This document shows positions 56,745 to 64,000 of a stretch of DNA of 64,000 nucleotides, piece after piece (the stretch's first letter is position 1; every line of letters starts with the position of its first letter). The position numbers and the translations under genes are program-made. The DNA is taken from contig NZ_KB907216.1 in the NCBI RefSeq assembly GCF_000381885.1, positions 1-64,000 of the forward strand, given 5' to 3'. This DNA comes from Actinomadura atramentaria DSM 43919. GTDB lineage: Bacteria > Actinomycetota > Actinomycetes > Streptosporangiales > Streptosporangiaceae. The notes under the pieces are model-generated. The model saw only the letters and a list, made by a program, of their open reading frames with translations. It was not told the origin of the DNA and searched no databases.

Positions 56745-57607
56745 CCGCCGCGCGCGGCCTCGACCTTCCGCCAGCGGGCCTCGCACAGCGAGTACGCGCC
56801 GAACACGACGAGGCCGAGCGCGACGGCGACGAGCAGCCACGGCCCGGCGGGCGTCCCGGCGAACTCGCGGAGCGTGCCGTCCAGGCCCTTGGCCTCGTCC
56901 GGGTCGAAGGTGGCGGCGGCGCGGATCAGGAAGACGCCGACGCCGCCGAACACCAGGCCGCGCGTGCTGCGGCCGACGACGCCGAGCGCCTTGACGACCG
57001 GCGCGACGCGGGGGCTCATCTCGCCGACGTTCAGCTTCTTCAGGAACTTGCGGCGCACTGCGCTGACGATGTTGCCGACGCCCCACGCGACGAACCCGAC
57101 GCCGACCGCCAGGACGAGCCAGCGCCCGCCCTGGTGCTCCATCGCGCGGGCCGTGTACGAGTGCGACTGCTGGTCGCTGGACGAGCCGCCCTGCCCGAGG
57201 ACGAAGCTCAGCATCCCCGCGAAACCGGCCGTGTAGAACACGCCCCGGCCGAAAGACGCGAGCCGTTTGACGGGCTTGTCGCCGTCCGCGACCGGCTGCC
57301 CGAACGCGGCCTCGGAGAACCGCCACAGCGCCAGCCCGAGGAAGCCGAGGGTCAGCAGCCACAGCATGATCGTGCCGCCGGGCTTCTCGCCGATCTCCTG
57401 GAGCGCGCCCTTCTTGTCGGCCTGCTCGCCGCCGTCGCCCAGCCCGATCTGCACGGCCAGCCAGCCGATCAGCAGGTAGATGATCCCGCGCGCGACGAGT
57501 CCCGCCCGCGACAGCCGATGGAACCAGCGGTTCCCGGCCACGCGGCGGCCATGCCGCCCGGCCGTCCGCGCACCGCTCTCGGCCGTTCCCACCGCGCCCG
57601 CCGTCAT
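56732..57607 (-). CDS. DUF1206 membrane protein
   Basis: 291-residue protein with six membrane segments as three pairs, the DUF1206 signature (LSRAGLVARGIIYLLIGWLA, LASFGRGVFYTAGFAGM, VVGRSTRGLVFGGVGVFLI). Each pair repeats an R-G-x-(V/I)-(Y/F) pattern, showing an internal triplication. Function unknown. Its 3' end overlaps by 13 bases the convergent gene at 55683-56744, an arrangement that leaves no room for a terminator between them. Confidence 0.93.
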   Translation of the reverse strand: MTAGAVGTAESGARTAGRHGRRVAGNRWFHRLSRAGLVARGIIYLLIGWLAVQIGLGDGGEQADKKGALQEIGEKPGGTIMLWLLTLGFLGLALWRFSEAAFGQPVADGDKPVKRLASFGRGVFYTAGFAGMLSFVLGQGGSSSDQQSHSYTARAMEHQGGRWLVLAVGVGFVAWGVGNIVSAVRRKFLKKLNVGEMSPRVAPVVKALGVVGRSTRGLVFGGVGVFLIRAAATFDPDEAKGLDGTLREFAGTPAGPWLLVAVALGLVVFGAYSLCEARWRKVEAARGGQGR

Positions 57608-57696
57608 GTCCGTCTCCCGTCGTCACCCAACGTCGGACGCGAGACTGCCCGCAACAAAACAGCCCAAACGAGACCAGCCCGTCGCGGGCCCGCCGG

Positions 57697-58875
57697 TCAG
57701 GCGAGGCCGGCGCGGCGGGCGCGCTCGACGACGGGGCCGATGGCGGCGGTCAGCGCGGCGATGTCGGCCTCCGTGCTGGTGTGCCCGAGGGTGAAGCGCA
57801 AGGAGCCGCGCGCGCGGGCGGCGTCCGCGCCCATCGCGAGCAGGACGTGGCTGGGCTCGGACACGCCCGCCGAGCACGCCGAGCCCGTGGAGCAGGCGAT
57901 GCCGCGCGCGTCGAGCAGCATGAGCAGCGCGTCGCCCTCGCAGCCGGGGAACGAGAAGTGCGCGTTGCCGGGCAGCCGGTCGACCGGATCGCCGTTGAGG
58001 ACCGCGTCGGGCACCGCGGAGCGGACGCCGGCGATCAGTGCGTCCCGCAGCGCCCCGAGCCGCCGCACTTCGGCCTCGCGGGTCGCGAGCGTGTGCTGGA
58101 CGGCGGCGGCGAACCCGGCGATGGCGGGGGTGTCGAGCGTCCCCGAACGGACGTCCCGCTCCTGGCCGCCGCCGTGCAGGACGGGCACCGGGTCCGCGGC
58201 GAGCCGCTTGCCCGGCTTGGCCAGCGCCAGCGCGCCGACGCCGAGCGGGCCGCCGAGCTTGTGGCCGCTGAGCGTCAGCGCGGCCGCGCCGGACGCCTCG
58301 AACGAGACGGGGAGATGCGCGGCGGCCTGCACGGCGTCCGTGTGGAACGGGACGCCGAACTCGGCCGCGACGGCGGCGAGCGCCGCGACGGGCTGAACGG
58401 TGCCGACCTCGTTGTTGGCCCACATGACCGTGACCAGCGCGACGTCCTCGCCGGTGCCGATGGCCGCGCGCAGCGTCTCGGGCGCGACGCGGCCGTGCTC
58501 GTCGCACGCGAGCCACCGCACGTCCGCGCCCTCGTGGTCGGCGAGCCACTGGACGGCGTCCAGGACGGCGTGGTGCTCGACCGCGCTCGCCAGCACCCGG
58601 CGGCGGCGCGGGTCGGCGGCCCGGCGCGACCAGTAGAGGCCCTTGACGGCGAGGTTGTCGGCCTCGGTCCCGCCGGAGGTGAAGACGATCTCGCTCGGCC
58701 GTGCGTCGAACGCCTCGGCGATGATCTCGCGGGACTCCTCGACGACGCGGCGGGCGCGGCGGCCCACGGCGTGCAGTGACGACGGGTTGCCCGGTTCCCC
58801 CAGTTCCGCGGTCATCGCGGAGACGGCCGCGGGGTGCATCGGGGTGGTCGCGGCATGGTCCAGGTAGGTCACCAC
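57697..58875 (-). CDS. Cysteine desulfurase (IscS/NifS family)
   Basis: 392-residue PLP enzyme: YLDHAATTPM start, NPSSLHAVGRRAR, TSGGTEADNLAV, the PLP Lys in TLSGHKLGGP (about 206), and the nucleophilic Cys in STGSACSAGVSEPSHVL (about 332). It releases sulfur from cysteine for Fe-S clusters and thio-tRNA; with mnmA 2 kb away it is the likely sulfur donor for tRNA thiolation. Two GTG codons are adjacent at 58875 and 58872; TAATGT (58883-58888) before them makes a leaderless promoter. Confidence 0.95.
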   Translation of the reverse strand: MVTYLDHAATTPMHPAAVSAMTAELGEPGNPSSLHAVGRRARRVVEESREIIAEAFDARPSEIVFTSGGTEADNLAVKGLYWSRRAADPRRRRVLASAVEHHAVLDAVQWLADHEGADVRWLACDEHGRVAPETLRAAIGTGEDVALVTVMWANNEVGTVQPVAALAAVAAEFGVPFHTDAVQAAAHLPVSFEASGAAALTLSGHKLGGPLGVGALALAKPGKRLAADPVPVLHGGGQERDVRSGTLDTPAIAGFAAAVQHTLATREAEVRRLGALRDALIAGVRSAVPDAVLNGDPVDRLPGNAHFSFPGCEGDALLMLLDARGIACSTGSACSAGVSEPSHVLLAMGADAARARGSLRFTLGHTSTEADIAALTAAIGPVVERARRAGLA

Positions 58876-58969
58876 GCCGTCAACATTATCCGTGTGCGGA
58901 CCCTTCCCCCTCGCGGGTCCGGAACGCCATGAATACCGGGGAATGCCCTGACCGAAACGCCGGTTGCCT

Positions 58970-58993
58970 ACTGTACCGTCCGGTCGGTACAGT
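58970..58993. promoter_or_regulatory. 24-bp TetR operator
   Basis: ACTGTACCG-N6-CGGTACAGT, perfect 9-bp arms, ending 10 bases before the TetR ATG and containing the likely -10 box (TACAGT). A textbook autoregulation site. Confidence 0.85.
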
Positions 58994-59003
58994 GGAGTCC
59001 GCC

Positions 59004-59525
59004 ATGAGGAAGAACGTCCTACTCGACGCCGCCGAGTCCCTGCTCTCCGAGCAGGGCACCCAGGCGCTCACGCTCGCCGCCGTCGCCGACCGCGCGGGCG
59101 TCAGCAAGGGCGGGCTGCTCTACCACTTCCCGACCAAGGAAGCACTGGTCCAGGCGCTGGTCAGCCGGGTCATCGAGGACTTCGACGACCTCATCGGGTC
59201 GTTCATCGACGACAGCCCCGGCTCGTACACGCGCGCCTACGTGCGGGCCACGTTCGAGATCCTCACCGGCGAAGCCCGCGCGTACCGACGATGGTCGGCG
59301 ATCATGGCCGCGGCGACCGACCCGGAGCTGGCCGCGCCGCTCAACGCGGCGATGCGCCGCTGGCACGGGCACGTCGACCCGACCGATCCCGACCCCGAGG
59401 GGACGGCGCTCGTCCGGCTGGCGGCCGAGGGGCTGTGGGAAGTGGTCAGCCACGCGCCCGGCCTCTACGAGGAAAAGCAGTTCGCCGCGCTCGAAGCGCG
59501 GATGCTCAAGCTCCTCGAACGCTGA
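59004..59525 (+). CDS. TetR-family regulator
   Basis: 173-residue TetR protein: helix-turn-helix TLAAVADRAGVSKGGLLYHFPTKEALVQAL (residues about 22-51) and a C-terminal ligand domain of the TetR_C_6/acrR-like type (GLWEVVSHAPGL). The pattern GVSKGGLLYHFP is that of repressors of small-molecule exporters. ATG 59004 lies just after the 24-bp palindrome. It is followed, 110 bases on, by an MFS transporter gene, the likely target. Confidence 0.93.
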   Translation: MRKNVLLDAAESLLSEQGTQALTLAAVADRAGVSKGGLLYHFPTKEALVQALVSRVIEDFDDLIGSFIDDSPGSYTRAYVRATFEILTGEARAYRRWSAIMAAATDPELAAPLNAAMRRWHGHVDPTDPDPEGTALVRLAAEGLWEVVSHAPGLYEEKQFAALEARMLKLLER

Positions 59526-59635
59526 ACACCGCCGTACCCCCCATGTTCCGACCCTTTCCCTGACGCCGGGTAGGCGCCCGGGACCGCTGCACGCCCCGGG
59601 ACGTCTCCCGGCCGATCTGGAGAAAGAGGTGAGCC

Positions 59636-60850
59636 ATGCTGCTCCGCGCCCGCGTCGGGACGTTCCTGACCTTCCTGCTGGCGGGACTGCTCTGCGGGGT
59701 CTGGACGGCCCGGATGCCCGCGCTCGCGGCGAAGTTCGACGCGGACGAGGGCGCGATCGGCGTCGTCGTGCTCGTCTGGGGCCTCGGAGCGCTGGCCGCC
59801 ATGCAGGGCCTGCGCGCGGTGATGAGCCGGTTCGGCAGCCGCGCGGTGCTGCGCGTGTCGCTGCCGCTGACAGCGCTGACCTACCTCGGCGTCGCGTTCG
59901 CGCCGGACTACGCGCTGCTGCTCGTGGCCGTCGCGGCGTTCGGCATGGCGTTCGGGATCACCGACATCGCGATGAACGCGCAGGGCAGCGTCGTGGAGCA
60001 GGCGTACCGCCGGTCGATCATGAGCAGCATGCACGCGGGCTGGTGCGTCGGCGCGATGAGCGGCGGCCTGATCGGCGTCGCCACGGCCGCCGCGGGGCTC
60101 GGTTTCACCACGACGGTCGTCATCGCCGCGCTCGTCGGGCTGCCCGCCGGGCTCGCGCTCGGCCCGACCTACCTGGCCGACCCCGCCACCGCCGCGCGGA
60201 CGGCGGGGGGCCGCCGCGCCCGGCTGCCGCTGGCCGTCTACCTGATCGGCGCGCTGGCGTTCATCGCGTTCATGACCGAGGGGTCCATCGCGGACTGGAG
60301 CGGGCTGTTCCTGCACGGCGAACTCGGCACGACGCAGGCCGTCGCGGCGCTGGGGTACCCGATGTTCGAGCTGGCCATGCTGTTCGGGCGGCTCGTCGGG
60401 GACCGGCTGCGGATGCGGCTCGGCACCCGGCGGCTGCTGGCGTGGGCCGGGTTCGGCACCGCCGCCGCGATGACGGTCGTGGTGACGGCCCCGTCCGCGA
60501 GCGTCGCGATCGGCGGCTTCTTCCTCACCGGCCTCGTGGTCTGCACGATCGTCCCGACGACGATCTCGCTGGCCGGGTCGGTCGCGCCGGGCGCCCCGGC
60601 GGCGGCCGTCGCGCAGGTCGGCGCGATGGGCTACGGCGGGCTGCTGCTCGGCCCCGTCGTGATCGGGTTCCTGTCCCAGGCGACGACGCTGCGGATCGGC
60701 GTCGGCGTGGCCGTGCTGCTCGCGCTGATCGTGGGCGTCGGGGCGCGGTTCGTCCCGCTCGGCGGCCGCCTGGACGTCGCCGAGGCCGCGCCGGAGCCCG
60801 CCGCGGCCGTCGGCGCGGACGCCGGGGAACCGGCGACCGTCGCCGCCTGA
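59636..60850 (+). CDS. MFS transporter (YbjJ-like)
   Basis: 404-residue permease with 12 membrane segments: FLTFLLAGLLCGVWTARMP, the intracellular loop AVMSRFGSRAVLRVSL, then MAFGITDIAMNAQGSVVEQA and SSMHAGWCVGAMSGG, which are diagnostic for the YbjJ/inner-membrane MFS group. GAGAAAGAGGTGAGCC precedes the start. Adjacent to a TetR repressor with its own operator, so probably an efflux pump for the TetR ligand. Confidence 0.92.
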   Translation: MLLRARVGTFLTFLLAGLLCGVWTARMPALAAKFDADEGAIGVVVLVWGLGALAAMQGLRAVMSRFGSRAVLRVSLPLTALTYLGVAFAPDYALLLVAVAAFGMAFGITDIAMNAQGSVVEQAYRRSIMSSMHAGWCVGAMSGGLIGVATAAAGLGFTTTVVIAALVGLPAGLALGPTYLADPATAARTAGGRRARLPLAVYLIGALAFIAFMTEGSIADWSGLFLHGELGTTQAVAALGYPMFELAMLFGRLVGDRLRMRLGTRRLLAWAGFGTAAAMTVVVTAPSASVAIGGFFLTGLVVCTIVPTTISLAGSVAPGAPAAAVAQVGAMGYGGLLLGPVVIGFLSQATTLRIGVGVAVLLALIVGVGARFVPLGGRLDVAEAAPEPAAAVGADAGEPATVAA

Positions 60851-60914
60851 ACCGCCCGCCCCCGACCGGCATCCGATATAAGACGGATGCCGGTCGTGTG
60901 ATCCAGGGGGCGGA

Positions 60915-62714
60915 ATGGTCGAGTGGCGTGTCCCGGAGTACAGCGAGCTGACCGTCCTCGGCGAGGGCGGGCAGGGCCGCGTCGTCCTCGCACGCCACGA
61001 CGGCACCGGCCGCACCGCCGCCATCAAGTACCTGGCGGGATCGCTCGCTGAAGACGCGACGTTCCGCGACCGGTTCCGCGACGAGGCGCGGTTGCTGGCC
61101 CGCCTCGACCACCCCAACGTCACGCGGCTGTACGGGCTCGTCGAGCGGCCCGAGGGCACGGCGATCGTCATGGAGGCCGTGGACGGCGTGTCGCTGAAGG
61201 CGCTGCTCGCCGAACGCGCACCGCTCGCGCCCGAGGCCGCGCTGGCCGTCCTGAAGGGCTCGCTGCTCGGCCTCGCGGCGGCGCACGGGCTCGGGATCGT
61301 CCACCGCGACTACAAGCCCGCGAACGTCGTCGTCCGGGGCGACGGGGTCAGCAAGCTCATCGACTTCGGAATCGCCGCGGACGCGGGGGCCGCCGACCGG
61401 TCGGGAACGCCAGCGTACATGGCGCCCGAGCAGTGGCGCGGCGAGCCCGCCTCCCCCGCCGCCGACGTGTACGCCGCGACCGCCGTGTTCCACGAGTGCG
61501 TGACGGGCCACCGGCCCTATGAGGGCGCGAACGCCGCCGTGCTGATGAACGCGCACCTCACCGCGCCCGTTCCACTCGACGGCGTGCCCGAGGCCGTCCG
61601 GCCGCTCATCGCCTCGGGGCTCGCCAAGGACCCGTGGGCGCGTCCGGCGGGGGCGGGCGCCTTCGTCGCGGAGCTGGAGCGTGTGGCGGGCAGCGCGTAC
61701 GGGGCGGACTGGGAGCAGCGCGGCGTCCGGGCGCTGGCGGGCGCTGCGGCGGCACTGGCGACGCTGTTCCCGCTCGCGGCACTCGGCCTCGGCTCGGGCG
61801 GCGGTGCGGCCGCAGGAGGCGCGGCGGGCGGCACCGCGGCCGGAGGCGCGGCCGCGTCCGGCGCGGCAGGCGGGACCGGGGCGGGCGGCGCGGTGTCCGG
61901 CGGCGCGGCGGCGGGCAAGGGCGCGATGCTGGCCGGGCTCGGCGGCGCGAAGGGCGCGGCCATCGCAGCCGGGGCCGTCGTCGCCGTCGCGGCGGCGGGC
62001 GGCGGCGCGTACGTCGCGACGCACCAGGGCGCGAAGCGGCCGCCGGCGCTCGCCTACACGACGGCCGCGCTGGAGGAACCGGGGAACCCTCTGACGATCA
62101 GCGGGACGCTCCCCCGCGTCACGGGCGGTGCGCCGGGCCTCGCCCAGAAGGTCAACGCCGCGCTGCGCGGTCCCGTCGACACGCGCGCCGCCGAGTACCG
62201 CAAGGGCCTCGAAACCTTCGGGCCGAGCCCGACCACCATGCTGGTGAAGCCGTCCTACCTGCTGAAAGGACCGCGCTACCTGTCGGTCCGCTACGAGATC
62301 ACCCAGCAGGGCGAGCGGCTCACGCACCCGACGTGGACCCGCGCGCGGACCGTCACGGTGGATCTGCGGACCGGCCGGCCGGTCCCGGTCACCGATGTCT
62401 TCCTGCCCACCGGGCTCACCGCGTCCGGCCTGCGGCAGTTCGTGGAACGCGCCCGCGCCGACGTGTCATCGAACTTCTCGTGCCTGAAAGACCAACCGCC
62501 CACCATCTCGAAGGCCCAGATGGAGGGCGCCGACGGTGCCGTCGCACTGGCGTTGGAACGCGACCGCCTGTACGTCCTGCTGGACCTCGTCGCGCTCGGT
62601 GGCATCACCGCCTGCGGGCAGGCCGATGTGGAGATCCCCTACTCGGAGTTGTCGGGCCTGCTGAATCCGGCGGTCGTCCAGGCCGCCGCGACGACGGCCT
62701 CGCCCCGGCCCTAA
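60915..62714 (+). CDS. Transmembrane serine/threonine protein kinase with extracellular DUF3298-like domain
   Basis: 599-residue PknB-type kinase. Domain 1-260: Gly loop LGEGGQGRV (15-23), Lys38 in AIKYL, the HRD loop VHRDYKPANVV (Asp132), DFG in LIDFGIA (150-152) and MAPEQW (169-174). The activation loop is short. Linker of Gly/Ala-rich sequence (about 290-340), one membrane segment AIAAGAVVAVAAAGGG (about 352-367), then an outside domain (about 385-590) resembling DUF3298/RsiV: PRYLSVRYEITQQGERLTHP and VDLRTGRPVPVTDVF. No PASTA repeats. GGGGGCGG precedes ATG 60915. Confidence 0.92.
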   Translation: MVEWRVPEYSELTVLGEGGQGRVVLARHDGTGRTAAIKYLAGSLAEDATFRDRFRDEARLLARLDHPNVTRLYGLVERPEGTAIVMEAVDGVSLKALLAERAPLAPEAALAVLKGSLLGLAAAHGLGIVHRDYKPANVVVRGDGVSKLIDFGIAADAGAADRSGTPAYMAPEQWRGEPASPAADVYAATAVFHECVTGHRPYEGANAAVLMNAHLTAPVPLDGVPEAVRPLIASGLAKDPWARPAGAGAFVAELERVAGSAYGADWEQRGVRALAGAAAALATLFPLAALGLGSGGGAAAGGAAGGTAAGGAAASGAAGGTGAGGAVSGGAAAGKGAMLAGLGGAKGAAIAAGAVVAVAAAGGGAYVATHQGAKRPPALAYTTAALEEPGNPLTISGTLPRVTGGAPGLAQKVNAALRGPVDTRAAEYRKGLETFGPSPTTMLVKPSYLLKGPRYLSVRYEITQQGERLTHPTWTRARTVTVDLRTGRPVPVTDVFLPTGLTASGLRQFVERARADVSSNFSCLKDQPPTISKAQMEGADGAVALALERDRLYVLLDLVALGGITACGQADVEIPYSELSGLLNPAVVQAAATTASPRP

Positions 62715-63015
62715 GCCGCCGCCGGAATCCCGTACCGCCGTCCACAGTCGCCTTCCCAGACGGGAAGCTGGCGCTTGCCTTCGACTGTTCCTGTACTGAG
62801 GCCCGACCACACCCCATTTCGTCGTCTCGTAGCCGCCCGGCGGCGCGCGTAGGCGGTTCATTCGAGATCCGGGCCGCCTCAGTGCTATGCCGATCCTGGT
62901 ATCACAGATGGCGAAATGAGTATTAGCCAGGTATGACCGCAGGTCACAAGATGGGTGACGTACACCACCGTCTTCGCACGGTCCCTACTACGTGTCGCCA
63001 GCGGAAGGAGCAGCC
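62715..63015. other. Intergenic region upstream of the FAD monooxygenase
   Basis: 301 bases with no gene seen. It is noticeably less GC-rich from 62870 to 62960 and contains the palindrome TGACCGCAGGTCA (62934-62946), a plausible operator about 70 bases before the start of the monooxygenase gene, whose ribosome site GGAAGGAG lies at 63003-63010. Confidence 0.7.
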
Positions 63016-64000
63016 GTGGCCCCGAGCAGAACCGCGGAAGTGATCGGAGCGGGCCTCGCGGGGCTCACCGCCGCCACCGCCCTGGCCCAGCGCGGCTGGT
63101 CGGTCCGCCTGCACGAGCGCGACACCGAGATCCGCGCGATCGGCGCGGGCATCTACGTGTGGGGCAACGGCCTCGCGACGCTGGAGGCGCTCGGCCTCTA
63201 CGGGCAGGCCGCGATCGGCGCGCACGTCGGGCCGGTGCTGGAGACGCGCGACCACCGCGACCGGACCGTCGAGGAGATCCCGATCAACGGGCCCGGCCAG
63301 GCCCGCGTCCTGACGATCATGCGGGACCACCTGATCGCCACACTCGTCGGCGGGGCGGAGAAGGCCGGGGTCGAGATCGTCACCGGCTCCGAGGCGGTCG
63401 AGGCGACCCCGGACGGCCGGGTCCTGCTGCGCTCCGGCGACACGCTGCGCGCCGACGTCGTCCTCGCCGCGGACGGCGTGAACTCCCGCATCCGCCGCCA
63501 CTACGACGTCATCGCCCACCGCTCGGTGATGCGGCAGGGTGCGACGCGGCTCACCGTCCCCCGCTCGCCCGACTTCGTCCCGGCCGAGGACCAGGGCAAG
63601 TACATCGAGTACTTCAGCGGCCGCCGCCGCGTCCTCTACACGCCGAGCAGCGAGACGAGCCTGTACGTCGCGCTCGTCGCCGACGAGGACGACCGCGCCG
63701 CGAGCCGCATCCCCGTGGACGTCGCGTCGTGGATCAGGTCGTTCCCGCACCTGTCGACGCTGCTCAGCGCGTGCGCCGACGCCCCCGCGCGCTGGGACAC
63801 CTTCCAGTTCCACACGCTGACCCGTTGGTCGATGGGCCGCCTCGCCTTCCTCGGCGACGCCGCGCACCCGCAGCCGCCCTACCTCGGCCAGGGCGGCGGC
63901 TGCGCGATGATGAGCGCCCTCGGCCTGGCGGACGCGCTCTGCTCGTCGGACGCGTCGGTCGAGCAGCGCCTGCGCGACTGGGAGTACGCCGAGCGGCCCA
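63016..64000 (+). CDS. FAD-dependent monooxygenase (PHBH-type), truncated by the window
   Basis: First 328 codons of a class A flavoprotein hydroxylase. FAD-binding GxGxxG in EVIGAGLAGLTAATALAQRG (9-28), the dinucleotide Glu in HERDTEIRAIGAGI, DG motif in LAADGVNSRIRRHYD (about 152-166) and the second FAD motif RLAFLGDAAHPQPPYLGQGG (about 275-294). Substrate unknown; similar proteins act on aromatic compounds or salicylate. GTG 63016 is preceded by GGAAGGAGCAGCC. The frame is open to the right edge. Confidence 0.92.
   Translation, partial: MAPSRTAEVIGAGLAGLTAATALAQRGWSVRLHERDTEIRAIGAGIYVWGNGLATLEALGLYGQAAIGAHVGPVLETRDHRDRTVEEIPINGPGQARVLTIMRDHLIATLVGGAEKAGVEIVTGSEAVEATPDGRVLLRSGDTLRADVVLAADGVNSRIRRHYDVIAHRSVMRQGATRLTVPRSPDFVPAEDQGKYIEYFSGRRRVLYTPSSETSLYVALVADEDDRAASRIPVDVASWIRSFPHLSTLLSACADAPARWDTFQFHTLTRWSMGRLAFLGDAAHPQPPYLGQGGGCAMMSALGLADALCSSDASVEQRLRDWEYAERP

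Noticed and set aside
1..64000. Insertion sequences, transposases or prophage genes
   Set aside because: No transposase, integrase or phage structural motif was seen in any frame, and no terminal inverted repeats flank any block.

Overview
The window is a piece of chromosome from a high-GC Gram-positive actinomycete. Evidence: very high GC with many GTG and TTG starts, 4-base GTGA/ATGA overlaps inside operons, an F420 gene (cofC), an F420-type LLM oxidoreductase, XRE-DUF397 modules, and a leuB-ilvE-cimA / ndgR-leuCD / ilvBNC-serA / gatCAB-ligA-mnmA gene order resembling the Streptomyces chromosome core. The genus cannot be fixed from sequence alone; a Thermomonosporaceae/Streptosporangiales member such as Actinomadura is a plausible guess.

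1-7.5 kb is accessory. It holds the leader-distal end of a CRISPR array (no cas genes in view), a duplicated XRE-regulator/DUF397 cassette with a broken remnant, a divergent RsbW-like ATPase behind a 10-bp tandem-repeat operator, a two-gene oxidoreductase operon (PF10118 protein plus ferredoxin-type reductase), and a degenerate acetamidase-family gene whose centre is filled by 15-bp minisatellite repeats.

7.5-15 kb is conserved: ddl, gpsA-plsC (phospholipid synthesis), cofC, a cold-shock-like protein, hup, leuCD and the divergent IclR regulator ndgR. 15-19.7 kb is mixed: a DUF202 pair, SAM hydrolase, Nudix protein, a predicted Cys-His hydrolase, and three tRNA genes (Glu-CUC twice, Gln-CUG) with an SRPBCC gene between the two identical tRNA-Glu copies.

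19.8-40 kb is a branched-chain amino acid and serine region read mostly leftward: FAH hydrolase, CBM2-like surface protein, heme-degrading MhuD homologue, cimA (behind an attenuator leader peptide), ilvE, leuB, serA, then accessory membrane genes (TS-like protein, DUF2079 protein, PadR-regulated ABC exporter), then ilvBNC behind a second attenuator leader. A TCTC-N7-GAGA motif recurs upstream of ndgR/leuC, the cimA leader and the leuB-side small gene, and looks like an NdgR regulon.

40-59 kb holds two GGDEF-EAL cyclic-di-GMP proteins around gatCAB, then ligA, a MetE-like protein, an LLM oxidoreductase, mnmA and a cysteine desulfurase (the last two serve tRNA thiolation). 59-64 kb holds a TetR/MFS pair with a 24-bp operator, a membrane Ser/Thr kinase with a DUF3298-like sensor, and an FAD monooxygenase cut by the window end. 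Recurrent themes are 15-bp (pentapeptide) minisatellites at four loci and leaderless promoters (TANNNT 6-9 bases before the start).
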